8,576 bases of DNA from JAJDXO01 sp964620095 (GCA_964620095.1 CAZUGT010000012.1:1-8576); one strand, 5' to 3'. Numbered from the stretch's first letter, positions 1 to 7,092 are shown. The notes: generated by a model not told the origin, from the sequence alone. Numbers and translations: made by a program.

Positions 1-256
1 CATGGGCGATACGCTCGATCGAAAAGCCGCGCACCTTGGTTGCCTTCTGGGGCCGGATCAGAAGCAGGTCCTGATTGCTCAGCCGGTTGAACGCGTCGCG
101 GACGGGCTGGCGCGAGACGCCGAAGCGGCGGGCGACCTCGACCTCTGACAGCTTGGTGCCCGGCAGAAGCTTCAGCGTCACGATTTCTTCGTGCAGCCGG
201 TCGAAAACCCTGTCCGTGGTCGTGTGGCGTTCAAGTATGTCAGCGGTTTCCAGCAT
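1..256 (-). CDS. GntR-family (FadR/FCD-type) transcriptional regulator, N-terminal part, cut by window edge
   Basis: Reading the minus strand from the ATG at 256-254 gives 85 codons, open to the left edge. Residues about 13-78 form a GntR winged helix-turn-helix: LPGTKLSEVEVARRFGVSRQ (31-50), then PVRDAFNRL (51-59) and a wing with LLLIRPQKATKVRGF (64-78). The PGxxLSE...VSRxPVRxA pattern is typical of the FadR/FCD branch, whose C-terminal ligand-binding helical domain would lie outside the window. The ATG at 269-267 is out of frame, so 256 is the first usable ATG; only a weak purine-rich ribosome site (GAAAGCCGGAA) precedes it. The gene is divergent from the catabolic operon and faces a perfect palindrome at 391-410. 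It is therefore probably the local repressor, sensing the pathway substrate or an intermediate. Family assignment is firm; the ligand is unknown. Confidence 0.9.
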   Translation of the reverse strand, partial: MLETADILERHTTTDRVFDRLHEEIVTLKLLPGTKLSEVEVARRFGVSRQPVRDAFNRLSNQDLLLIRPQKATKVRGFSIERIAH

Positions 257-269
257 TTCCGGCTTTCAT

Positions 270-289
270 TTTTCGACAATTTTCGCCAA
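270..289. repeat. Tandem 10-bp direct repeat upstream of the GntR gene
   Basis: TTTTCGACAA (270-279) is followed directly by TTTTCGCCAA (280-289), matching at 9 of 10 positions with one-helical-turn spacing. It lies 14-33 bases upstream of the regulator start codon, so it falls in that gene's promoter or leader. It could be a second binding site for autoregulation or chance in an AT-richer leader; nothing shows which. Confidence 0.4.
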
Positions 290-385
290 ACCGGGAGGGC
301 GTGTAAACGGCTTCGAGTGCTCTTCTCGTCGACGACGAAATCGCCTTTGTCGCGAGCGTGTCGCACGCCTCTCGATCGTTGAGGG

Positions 386-415
386 TTGACAATACTAGCA
401 TACTAGTATTCCATA
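386..415 (+). promoter_or_regulatory. Probable sigma70-type promoter for the catabolic operon
   Basis: A perfect TTGACA box lies at 386-391, in an AT-rich patch within otherwise GC-rich DNA. The -10 element is weak: candidates are TATTCC (407-412, spacer 15) and TCCATA (410-415, spacer 18). Transcription would start around 420 and reach the SDR gene at 485. The palindromic operator begins at the last base of the -35 box and fills the spacer, so a bound repressor would block RNA polymerase. The -35 call is good; the exact -10 is uncertain. Confidence 0.55.
391..410. promoter_or_regulatory. Perfect palindromic operator, probable GntR-family binding site
   Basis: AATACTAG (391-398), CATA (399-402) and CTAGTATT (403-410) form a perfect inverted repeat with 8-bp arms. 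The right part also contains a shorter perfect palindrome, ATACTAGTAT (400-409), and ATACTAG occurs twice in direct orientation (392-398 and 400-406). It lies in the divergent region between the GntR gene and the operon and overlaps the spacer of the forward promoter. Position and symmetry fit a dimeric GntR repressor; that the neighbouring regulator is the one that binds is inferred. Confidence 0.75.
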
Positions 416-484
416 CGAGACGGATTCGAACATCACAGTTCCAACAGCGCCATCGGGCGACGCCAGAACGAGAAGAGGGAAGCG

Positions 485-1264
485 ATGACTGATTCAGCGG
501 GAGACGACGTTGCACCGGCGCTGGCTGGCAAGGTCGCCATTGTTACCGGCGGCGGGCGCGACATCGGCCGGGCCTGCGCCTTGCGGCTGGCCTCGGCCGG
601 AGCGGCGGTCGCGATCAACTATCGCAGCTCCAGGGCGGGGGCCGACAGCGCCGTTGACGAGATCGTTGCCGGGGGCGGCCGGGCGCTTGCGAAACAGGGC
701 GACATGACTTCCGACGAGGACGTGTCGGCGCTTGCCGCCGAAGCCGTGGGTACATTGGGCGAGACGATCGACGTCCTCGTCCATGTGACGGGAGGGCTGT
801 TGGCTCGCAAGACGATGGCCGAAATGGACATCGGCCACTGGAATCGCGTGATGGACCTGAACGCCACTTCCTTCGTGCGTGCGATCAAGGCCGTCCTTCC
901 GCACATCGGGAACGGGGGCTCGATCGTCGCGCTCGCCAGCCAGGCCGGGCGCGACGGTGGCGGGCCGGGAGCGATCGCCTACGCCGCCTCGAAAGGCGCG
1001 GTGATGACGATGACCCGCGGACTGGCCAAGGAGCTGGGACCGAACATCCGCGTCAACTCGGTCTGCCCCGGAATGATCGACACCGACTTCCACAACACCT
1101 TCACCAAGCCCGAGGTGCGCAGCCATGTTGCGAACATCACGCCGCTGAAACGCGAGGGCACTCCACAGGACGTGGCGAACCTGGTTGCCTATCTGGCGTC
1201 GGACGAGGCGGCGTTCATCACCGGCGCCAACATCGACATCAACGGAGGCCTGCTCTTTTCCTGA
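485..1264 (+). CDS. SDR-family NAD(P)-dependent oxidoreductase (FabG-like)
   Basis: This 259-residue protein has the normal length for a classical short-chain dehydrogenase/reductase. Visible motifs are the dinucleotide-binding TGGGRDIG (21-28), an NYRSS stretch after beta-2 (45-49) whose arginine favours NADP(H), Asn126 in DLNATS, Ser152, and the catalytic Tyr166-xxx-Lys170 in YAASK. The PGMIDT segment (195-200) and C-terminal GANIDINGG (248-255 region) are also typical. Two deviations stand out: Asp replaces the usual second Gly of TGxxxGxG-type GRGIG, and the NNAG motif reads HVTGG (100-104). The start has a good ribosome site, AGAGGGA (474-480). It is first in the operon behind the palindromic operator. 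It probably oxidises a hydroxy acid or similar compound; beside an FAH-family enzyme it recalls 2-keto-3-deoxy sugar-acid 4-dehydrogenases, but substrate is inference. Confidence 0.92.
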   Translation: MTDSAGDDVAPALAGKVAIVTGGGRDIGRACALRLASAGAAVAINYRSSRAGADSAVDEIVAGGGRALAKQGDMTSDEDVSALAAEAVGTLGETIDVLVHVTGGLLARKTMAEMDIGHWNRVMDLNATSFVRAIKAVLPHIGNGGSIVALASQAGRDGGGPGAIAYAASKGAVMTMTRGLAKELGPNIRVNSVCPGMIDTDFHNTFTKPEVRSHVANITPLKREGTPQDVANLVAYLASDEAAFITGANIDINGGLLFS

Positions 1265-1274
1265 CCGGCCTCCG
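1243..1274 (+). other. Stem-loop across the stop codon of the SDR gene
   Basis: CGGAGGCC (1243-1250) pairs perfectly with GGCCTCCG (1267-1274) around a 16-nt loop that contains the SDR stop codon (1262-1264). No T-run follows, so it is not a classic rho-independent terminator. It could shield the upstream message or mark an RNA end ahead of the highly expressed binding-protein gene at 1313. Confidence 0.4.
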
Positions 1275-1312
1275 CTGGCGTCACCAATCTCATCAAACCG
1301 AAGGAGAGCAGC

Positions 1313-2296
1313 ATGTACCAGAAATTTGCCAAGCTGGCGCTTGGCGCGGTAATGGCCCTGTCGCTTTTGAGTGGCGCGGCCACTGCGGCAGAATGGCGGG
1401 GATGGAACATCCATGTCGAGGGCTATCCGAATACCATCGCGATGGACAAGTTCGCCGAGCTGCTGGCCGAGAAGACTGGCGGTGAGATCACCCTGCAGAT
1501 GTTCCACGGCGGCACGCTCGGCAGCCAGCCCGACGCGATCGAGCAGGTGCGTCTGGGCGGGCTGGAAATCGGTAACTTCAACCTCGGCCCGGTCGGCCCG
1601 ATCGCGGCGGAGGCGAACGTCGTTTCGCTTCCCTTCATCTTCAAGGACGTGCCGCACATGTTCCGCGTTCTCGAAGGCGAAGGCGGCAGGATGATCGCCG
1701 ACGGCATGGCGGCCAAGGGCCTCGTGGTGCTGAGTTGGTACGACGCCGGTGCGCGCTCCTTCTACAATGCGGAAAAGCCGATCAACGAGCCGGCGGATGT
1801 ATCCGGAATGAAGGTGCGGGTCATGAACAACGACCTCTACTCGGGCATGATCTCCCAGCTCGGAGGCAACCCGTCCCCGATGGCCTTCGCCGAGGTCTAC
1901 CAGGCGCTCAAGACCGGAGTGGTCGACGGCGCGGAGAACAACTGGCCGTCCTACGAATCGACCGGGCATTTCGAGGTGGCCGGGTACTACTCGCTCAGCC
2001 AGCACCTGATCATCCCCGAATGCCTCTGCATCAACGCCGATGTCTACAACGGGTTGTCGGACGAGCTGAAGGCGGCGGTGACGGAGGCGGCCGTCGAATC
2101 TGCGCAGTTGCAGCGCGAGCTCTGGGCCGAGCGTGAGACCGCAAGTCGCAAGAAGGTCGAGGCAGCCGGCGTCGTCACCAACGAGGTCGCGGACAAGGCG
2201 CCCTTCCAGGCGGCGATGGCGCCCGTCTACGAAGCCTATCTCTCGGAGAACCCCGATCTGCGGCCGCTGGTGGAGTTGATCCAGGCGACCGAATAA
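1313..2296 (+). CDS. TRAP transporter solute-binding protein (DctP family)
   Basis: A 327-residue periplasmic binding protein that delivers an organic acid to the TRAP permease encoded just downstream. Residues 1-26 are a clear Sec signal peptide (basic MYQKFAK start, hydrophobic core, ATAA cleavage before Glu27). DctP-family hallmarks follow: FHGGTLGSQPDAIEQVRLGG (64-83), LPFIF (106-110), GARSF with Arg148, GMKVRVMNN with Arg169, and DGAENNWPSY (205-214). In characterised members the arginine matching Arg169 grips the substrate carboxylate. A strong ribosome site AAGGAGAG (1301-1308) precedes the ATG. The Glu-Asn-Asn-Trp stretch is common in members that bind larger sugar-acid-like ligands rather than plain C4-dicarboxylates, but the ligand cannot be fixed. 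A strong hairpin follows the gene (2326-2354). Confidence 0.94.
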   Translation: MYQKFAKLALGAVMALSLLSGAATAAEWRGWNIHVEGYPNTIAMDKFAELLAEKTGGEITLQMFHGGTLGSQPDAIEQVRLGGLEIGNFNLGPVGPIAAEANVVSLPFIFKDVPHMFRVLEGEGGRMIADGMAAKGLVVLSWYDAGARSFYNAEKPINEPADVSGMKVRVMNNDLYSGMISQLGGNPSPMAFAEVYQALKTGVVDGAENNWPSYESTGHFEVAGYYSLSQHLIIPECLCINADVYNGLSDELKAAVTEAAVESAQLQRELWAERETASRKKVEAAGVVTNEVADKAPFQAAMAPVYEAYLSENPDLRPLVELIQATE

Positions 2297-2325
2297 GATT
2301 GGCAAGGATGGCACCGTTGGCCGCC

Positions 2326-2354
2326 GCTGCGCCCGGCCTGACGCCGGGCGCAGC
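2326..2354 (+). other. Strong GC hairpin between TRAP binding-protein and permease genes
   Basis: GCTGCGCCCGGC (2326-2337), loop CTGAC (2338-2342), and GCCGGGCGCAGC (2343-2354) form a perfect 12-bp stem with a 5-nt loop. It is followed by CCATTGG rather than a run of T, so full termination is unlikely. Known binding-protein transport operons often carry such a stem, which stabilises the upstream message and gives more binding protein than permease; that role is inferred here. It ends just before the ribosome site (2360-2367) of the small permease gene. Confidence 0.65.
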
Positions 2355-2371
2355 CCATTGGAAGGATCGGC

Positions 2372-2908
2372 GTGACCGAACAGCAAGTCCACCGGCTCTC
2401 GTCATCCTTCATCGGAGTCATCGACGCTGTTCTGGACGGTATCGCCGCGACATGCCGTCTGCTGACCGGCGTGTCCCTCGTTGTGCTCACCGTCATCTTC
2501 GGCTGGCTCGTATTCGGCCGCTACGTCCTGAACGCGACGCCGACCTGGGTCGAGCAGGCCGCCCTGCTGCTGATCATGGTCATCGCCTTCTTCGGTGCGG
2601 CCGTCGGCATTCACGAGCACTCGCATCTTTCCGTGACGATTCTGCGAAGATCGGTGGCGCCGCGCGTGCGATCGGTCTTCGTGGCCATGACCGACCTGCT
2701 GCTGGCGGGTTTCGGAGTGCTGATGCTGTCGTACGGGGCGCAGCTCACGATGTTCAAGTGGGGTTCGAGCATCCCGCTCATCCAGTTGCCCGAGGGCCTG
2801 CGGTCGCTGCCTCTGACCGTCGGCGGCGGGTTGATCCTGCTCTTCTCGCTGGGCCATCTCCTGCGATTCGCGCTGGGGCGCGACCTGCGCAGCGACACCA
2901 TTCAGTAG
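2372..2908 (+). CDS. TRAP transporter small permease subunit (DctQ family)
   Basis: A 178-residue inner-membrane protein with four hydrophobic segments at about 30-48, 60-79, 103-122 and 146-167, the expected topology. The family signature is present as GRYVLNATPTWVEQAALLLI (49-68), then FFGAAVGIHEHSHLSV, which holds the usual histidine-rich stretch. DctQ proteins pair with the large permease and help dock the binding protein. The chosen start is GTG at 2372, with GGAAGGAT (2360-2367) at good spacing; no other start fits that site better. The stop codon TAG lies 9 bases before the large permease ATG and forms part of its ribosome site, so translation of the two is probably coupled. Confidence 0.92.
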   Translation: MTEQQVHRLSSSFIGVIDAVLDGIAATCRLLTGVSLVVLTVIFGWLVFGRYVLNATPTWVEQAALLLIMVIAFFGAAVGIHEHSHLSVTILRRSVAPRVRSVFVAMTDLLLAGFGVLMLSYGAQLTMFKWGSSIPLIQLPEGLRSLPLTVGGGLILLFSLGHLLRFALGRDLRSDTIQ

Positions 2909-2917
2909 GAAATCTCG

Positions 2918-4201
2918 ATGGGGCTGTTCTTTCTTCTCGGCCTGTTTGCGTTCTGCGTCGTCATCGGCGTGCCGGTCGCATTCGCCCTCGGCATATCGGC
3001 CATAGCGGCGTTCTGGAACGAGGGACTGCCGCTGATGATCGGGTTTCAGAGAATCGTCAGCGGAATCAATGTTTTCTCACTGATGGCGATCCCGTTCTTC
3101 ATCTTCGCCGGAGAGCTGATGTTCCATGGCGGCATTGCCATGCGCCTGGTCAAGTTCGCTTCGGCCGCTGTCGGGGCCGTCCGGGGCGGGCTCGGTATCG
3201 TCAACGTATTTTCGTCCATGCTGTTCGGTGGCATCTCCGGGTCGGCGGTGGCCGACATTTCAGCGCTGGGTTCGATCCTGGTCCCGGTGATGAAGGAGAA
3301 GGGATACGACGCCGACTACGCCGTGAACGTCACCGTCACCTCGTCGATCGCTGGAATCATCATCCCGCCGAGCCACAACATGATCATCTTCGCCATCGCC
3401 GCGGGCGGAGGCGTCTCGATCTCCAAGCTGTTCCTTGCCGGGGTCGTGCCCGGCGTATTGATGTGCCTGTGCCTGGCGGTGGCGGCGTATCTGGTGGCGG
3501 TTCGGCGCGGCTACCCCGCCGAACGGTTCCCCGGCTGGACCGCGCTCGGCCTGAGTTTCCTCAGCACGATTGCCGGCCTGCTGACCGCCGTCATCATTGT
3601 CGGAGGCGTGCTTTCCGGGGTGTTCACGGTAACCGAATCCGGGGCCTTCGGGACAATCTACGCATTCCTCGTGACGGTGCTGGTCTATCGCAGCCTGAGC
3701 TGGAAGAACTTCTGCATCGCCGTCAGGCAGGCGGTCCGGACGACGGCAATGGTGATGATACTGATCGCCTGCGCCGGCGCATTCGCATACATGCTGACGT
3801 TCTACAGGGTGCCGGACAGGATGGTGGAGTTGCTGACCGGGGTTACCGACAATCCGATCCTGATCCTGCTGATGATCAACGCGGTCCTGCTGGTGCTGGG
3901 GATGATCATGGACATGGCCGCCCTGATCCTCATCTGCACCCCGATCTTCCTGCCGGTCGCCAGCAGCCTCGGCATGGACCCGCTGCAATTCGGCATGATG
4001 CTGATGGTGAACCTGGGCTTGGGTCTGTGCACGCCGCCGGTGGGATCCTGCCTGTTCGTCGGCTGCGCCGTCGGCAGGCTGCCGATCGAAGAGGCGGTTC
4101 GGACGATCTGGCCATTCTATCTGGCGATCTTCGCCGCGCTGATGATGATTACGTTCGTTCCGGCGATCTCGTTGACGCTGCCGGGGCTGGTTGGGTCTTG
4201 A
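2918..4201 (+). CDS. TRAP transporter large permease subunit (DctM family)
   Basis: A 427-residue, highly hydrophobic protein of normal DctM length, the sodium-coupled transport core of the TRAP system. Signature stretches are LMAIPFFIFAGELM (55-68), FGGISGSAVADISALGSILV (103-122), SSIAGIIIPPSHNMIIFA (142-159), MDMAALILICTPIFLPVA (331-348) and NLGLGLCTPPVGSCLFVGCA (365-384). The two Gly/Ser/Pro-rich hairpin regions match the re-entrant loops that hold sodium and substrate in structures of SiaQM and its relatives. It starts at ATG 2918 with an AGGAAA ribosome site overlapping the previous stop. The FAH-family gene begins 26 bases after its stop, so it is in the same transcript. Substrate specificity cannot be read from this subunit. 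Confidence 0.95.
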   Translation: MGLFFLLGLFAFCVVIGVPVAFALGISAIAAFWNEGLPLMIGFQRIVSGINVFSLMAIPFFIFAGELMFHGGIAMRLVKFASAAVGAVRGGLGIVNVFSSMLFGGISGSAVADISALGSILVPVMKEKGYDADYAVNVTVTSSIAGIIIPPSHNMIIFAIAAGGGVSISKLFLAGVVPGVLMCLCLAVAAYLVAVRRGYPAERFPGWTALGLSFLSTIAGLLTAVIIVGGVLSGVFTVTESGAFGTIYAFLVTVLVYRSLSWKNFCIAVRQAVRTTAMVMILIACAGAFAYMLTFYRVPDRMVELLTGVTDNPILILLMINAVLLVLGMIMDMAALILICTPIFLPVASSLGMDPLQFGMMLMVNLGLGLCTPPVGSCLFVGCAVGRLPIEEAVRTIWPFYLAIFAALMMITFVPAISLTLPGLVGS

Positions 4202-4227
4202 TTGGAATCAACGAACGGGGGGACTGC

Positions 4228-5181
4228 ATGAAACTTGCGACAATCGAACTTGGAGGACTGCCGACCGCAGCGATGATTGTGTTGGATGGATCGGCCATTG
4301 TGCTGGAGCGGGCGGCACCTGAGCTGAAGGGGGACTTGTCGGCGGAGACGATCGCCGCCCTGGCGACCGGCGACCTGCAAGAGGTCATCGCCTCGGGCAC
4401 GATCGCGGCGGAAACCGGCAGGACGATCGAAGTGGCCGTGGCGGCAGGACGCCTTTCGGATGCGGTGGTGCCGGCTTCGGATGTTCATCTGCTGGCGCCC
4501 TTGCCCCATCCCGCCAAGAACGTCTTTTGCGTCGGCCGCAACTATCTTGAACATATCGCCGAGGGCGAACGCGCGCAGAACCTGAAAATCGGAGTGACCG
4601 AGCATCCCGTGTTCTTTACCAAGCCACGGACCGCCGTGGTCGGAACCGGTGCATCGATCCCGATTTTCCCGAAGCTTTCGACCAGGATCGACTATGAGGT
4701 CGAGCTTGCGGTGGTGATCGGCAAGACCGGGCGCGACATTGCGCCGGATCAGGCGATGGCGCACGTCTTTGGCTACACCATCGTGAACGACGTGACCGCC
4801 CGCGACGTGCAGCGCCGCCATGGCGGGCAGTTCTTCAAGGGCAAGGGTCTGGATGGGTCCTGCCCAATGGGCCCCGTGATCGTGACGGCGGACGCCATCG
4901 GCGATCCGGCCAGGATCGGCCTTCGCCTGAGCGTCAATGGCGAGCTCCGCCAGGATGGCAACACGGCTGACATGATCTTCGACATCCCCACGCTGATCGC
5001 CTCGCTGTCGGAAGGGATGACCCTGGATCCGGGCGACGTGATCGCTACCGGCACGCCTTCGGGCGTCGGCTACGCCATGGATCCACCGATGTTCCTCGAG
5101 GACGGCGATGTGGTCGTCTGTGAAATCGATGGGATTGGCAAGCTGGAGAACCGGATGACGACCGCAGCATGGAGCCAGTGA
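4228..5181 (+). CDS. Fumarylacetoacetate hydrolase (FAH) family protein
   Basis: A 317-residue enzyme with an N-terminal domain of about 90 residues and a C-terminal FAH fold. The catalytic core shows FCVGRNYLEHIAEGER (100-115) with a His109/Glu112 pair spaced like the dyad in FAHD1-type acylpyruvases. It also has FFTKPRTAVVG (129-139), metal-ligand acids Glu157 and Glu159 in DYEVELAVVIG, Asp188 in NDVTARD, FKGKGLDGSCPMGP (203-216), and the ATGTPSGVG loop (273-281). Such enzymes use Mg or Mn to cleave or decarboxylate beta-diketo acids. The frame is open far upstream, but the DctM gene occupies that DNA; the ATG at 4228 has a G-rich ribosome site (GGGGGGA, 4217-4223) and begins the normal N-terminus. 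With the SDR gene it may finish a diketo-acid pathway. Exact reaction unknown: acylpyruvate hydrolase, 2,4-diketo-3-deoxy sugar-acid hydrolase and oxaloacetate decarboxylase activities all occur in the family. Confidence 0.92.
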   Translation: MKLATIELGGLPTAAMIVLDGSAIVLERAAPELKGDLSAETIAALATGDLQEVIASGTIAAETGRTIEVAVAAGRLSDAVVPASDVHLLAPLPHPAKNVFCVGRNYLEHIAEGERAQNLKIGVTEHPVFFTKPRTAVVGTGASIPIFPKLSTRIDYEVELAVVIGKTGRDIAPDQAMAHVFGYTIVNDVTARDVQRRHGGQFFKGKGLDGSCPMGPVIVTADAIGDPARIGLRLSVNGELRQDGNTADMIFDIPTLIASLSEGMTLDPGDVIATGTPSGVGYAMDPPMFLEDGDVVVCEIDGIGKLENRMTTAAWSQ

Positions 5182-5257
5182 GGCCATAGAAAGGATCGGG
5201 CGGGTATCAGCACGCCGTCCGTAATCACCGACGTTTGTCAACAAGGGAGAAAACCGC

Positions 5258-6280
5258 ATGTCTACCACCAGCAAACTCCGTTCCCTCGCCGGTGCTGCCT
5301 TGGCGATGACCCTCGCGGCGACCACCGCCGCGGCCCAGGATCTCGAGAAGATCACCTTCGTCCAGCCGAGCCCGTCGGCGATCAACTCCTTCCCGGTGTT
5401 CGTGGCCATCGGCGAAGGCTACTTCGCGGAAGAGGGGCTCGAGGTCACGGTCGAAGCGGTCAATGGCTCAGCCGCCGTGCTCCAGGCGCTCTCGGCCGGC
5501 CAGGCGCATTTCGGACGTCCGGGGCCTGCCCCCGTTCTCGGGGCGCGCTCGCGCGGCGTGGACGCGGTGTTCATCTACAATGTCGCGGCGCGCACCAATT
5601 TCGGTATCGTTGTCGCGGAAGACTCCGACTACCAGGCCATCGAGGATCTGAAGGGCACGACCATCGGTACCGGCACGGCGGATGGTGCCGAGGTCGGCTT
5701 CGCGCGCAACGTCCTGACCGGTGCCGGCATGGTCGAGGGCACGGACTACACGTTCCTGACCGTGGGTGACGGCGGGCCGGCGACGGCCGCATTCACGCGT
5801 GGCGACATCGCGGCCTATTCGGCCTCGGTCGCGGATGCCGCGATCCTGACTCAGCGCGGCTTGCCGGTGCGAGATATCACGCCACCTGAATATCAGCGCT
5901 TCTTCGGCAACGGCCTTGCCACCATGGGGGACACGATCCGCAACAATCCGGAGCTGGTCGAGAAGTTCGGGCGCGCCTTCGCTCGCGGCCACGCCTTTGC
6001 CCTCGATGACGCCAATCGCGCGGCCGTGCTTGCCCACCTGAAGGAGGGTAATCCGCAGGAGGGCGAGGACGCCGGGTTCCAGTCGGCGCTGTTCGATGCA
6101 GTGCGCGCCAAGACCGTGCCGGTCGACGACTCGAACGGCATGGGTTACCTGCCGCCGGAGATTTGGGTGGAATGGCAGGACAGTATGATCGAGGGCGGTG
6201 ATCTCGGCGCACCTCTCGACGACCTTGAGGCGGCCTACACCAACGACTTCGTGCCCATCTGGAACGCAAGCCTGAAGTAG
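5258..6280 (+). CDS. ABC transporter substrate-binding protein (NMT1/SsuA/ThiY-like)
   Basis: A 340-residue exported protein. Residues 1-26 form a signal peptide (SKLRSLAG, hydrophobic stretch, TTAAA before Gln27). The mature part follows the NMT1/SsuA plan: ITFVQPSPSAINSFPVFVAI (32-51), GYFAEEGLEVTVEAVNGSAA (54-73), and LSAGQAHFGRPGPAP. Further on are DLKGTTIGTGTADG with the usual LKGxxIG turn, and a C-terminal lobe ending GYLPPEIWVEWQDSM and NDFVPIWNASLK. Family members bind sulfonates, pyrimidines, nitrate/bicarbonate or aromatic acids; the ligand here is unknown. The ATG has the ribosome site AAGGGAGA (5243-5250). The 76-base gap after the FAH gene shows neither a convincing terminator nor promoter, so it is probably co-transcribed. 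The TAG stop overlaps a possible GTG start of the ATPase gene. Confidence 0.92.
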   Translation: MSTTSKLRSLAGAALAMTLAATTAAAQDLEKITFVQPSPSAINSFPVFVAIGEGYFAEEGLEVTVEAVNGSAAVLQALSAGQAHFGRPGPAPVLGARSRGVDAVFIYNVAARTNFGIVVAEDSDYQAIEDLKGTTIGTGTADGAEVGFARNVLTGAGMVEGTDYTFLTVGDGGPATAAFTRGDIAAYSASVADAAILTQRGLPVRDITPPEYQRFFGNGLATMGDTIRNNPELVEKFGRAFARGHAFALDDANRAAVLAHLKEGNPQEGEDAGFQSALFDAVRAKTVPVDDSNGMGYLPPEIWVEWQDSMIEGGDLGAPLDDLEAAYTNDFVPIWNASLK

Positions 6281-6285
6281 TGGTA

Positions 6286-7092
6286 ATGGAATTTGCCGCA
6301 GCCGTTTCGCCTGAACGATCGATGGCCGAGCCCGTCTACGCCTTGTCGGAGGTGCGCAAGACCTATGCCAGCAATGCGGTCGAAGCGCTGAAGGGCATCA
6401 CGCTCGACCTCCATGAAGGCAGCTTTTCCTCGGTGATCGGATCGAGCGGCTGCGGCAAATCCACCTTGCTGAAGATCATGGCGGGCCTGATCCCGCCGTC
6501 CGCCGGCAGCGTCATGCTGACCGGCCGCCCGGTGACGGGGCCGCGACGCGACATCGGCATGATGTTCCAGCACGCGACCCTGTTTCCGTGGCGCACGACC
6601 ATCGAGAACGTAGTGCTGCCGATCGAAATCCGGGACGGGCGGGCAGCGGCTCGCGCCGTTTACGACAAGGCCCGTGACTTGCTGGAGCTGGTGGGGCTGA
6701 AGGGGTTCGAGGGCGTTTATCCCAACGAGCTCTCCGGCGGCATGGCGCAGCGCGCGGCGATCTGCCGGATGCTGGTCACGGACCCCGCTGTCCTGCTGCT
6801 CGACGAGCCGTTCAGCGCGCTGGACGAGCTGTCACGCGATTTCATGAACATGGAGCTGCAGCGGATCTGCATGGATCAGAATGCGACGGCCTTCCTGGTC
6901 ACCCACTCCATCCCGGAGGCGGTGATCCTCTCGGATGTCGTCTACGTCCTGGCGCCGCGTCCGGGGCGCATCGCCGAGGAGGTGCCGATCGACCTGCCAC
7001 GGCCGCGCACGCTGGACCTGATCACCACGCCCCGATTCGGCGCTCTCGTCGAGCGCATTCGCAATCGTCTGGAACGGGAGGGCCCACTATGA
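6286..7092 (+). CDS. ABC transporter ATP-binding protein (SsuB/TauB-like)
   Basis: The cytoplasmic ATPase of the importer, complete with every nucleotide-binding motif. Counted from the upstream GTG at 6280 these are Walker A GSSGCGKS (54-61) plus Thr, Q-loop Gln97 in MMFQ, signature LSGGM (151-155), Walker B VLLLDEP (171-177), D-loop SALD (179-182) and switch His209 in VTHS. The length of about 268-270 residues is normal for the nitrate/sulfonate/taurine branch, which also has the FPWRTTIEN stretch (102-110). The start is ambiguous: GTG 6280 overlaps the previous stop by one base, ATG 6286 is two codons in, and ATG 6322 (MAEPVYALSEV) starts the conserved part; none has a strong ribosome site. 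Its TGA overlaps the permease ATG (ATGA at 7089-7092), a translational coupling arrangement. Confidence 0.93.
   Translation: MEFAAAVSPERSMAEPVYALSEVRKTYASNAVEALKGITLDLHEGSFSSVIGSSGCGKSTLLKIMAGLIPPSAGSVMLTGRPVTGPRRDIGMMFQHATLFPWRTTIENVVLPIEIRDGRAAARAVYDKARDLLELVGLKGFEGVYPNELSGGMAQRAAICRMLVTDPAVLLLDEPFSALDELSRDFMNMELQRICMDQNATAFLVTHSIPEAVILSDVVYVLAPRPGRIAEEVPIDLPRPRTLDLITTPRFGALVERIRNRLEREGPL

Noticed and set aside
75..389. 104-codon plus-strand open frame over the regulator and its promoter region
   Set aside because: Antisense to the clearly recognisable GntR winged-helix sequence, Ser/Arg-rich, and without a family match.
494..2392. 632-codon open frame on the minus strand
   Set aside because: It lies opposite the SDR and TRAP binding-protein genes, has no recognisable domain, and is the usual antisense open frame of GC-rich coding DNA.
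2299..4227. Very long open frame running from 2299 into the FAH-family gene, suggesting a 960-residue fusion protein
   Set aside because: Its first ~640 codons read arginine-rich sequence in the wrong frame over the two TRAP permease genes, which are clear family matches. The real gene begins at ATG 4228 with its own ribosome site.
5235..5244. TTGT-CA-ACAA inverted repeat upstream of the ABC binding-protein gene, as a second GntR operator or promoter
   Set aside because: Arms are only 4 bp, it does not resemble the 391-410 palindrome, and it lies too close to the start codon to be a -35 box with room for a -10.
4117..5409. 430-codon open frame on the minus strand
   Set aside because: Antisense to the FAH-family gene, His/Arg/Gly-rich with no family signature.
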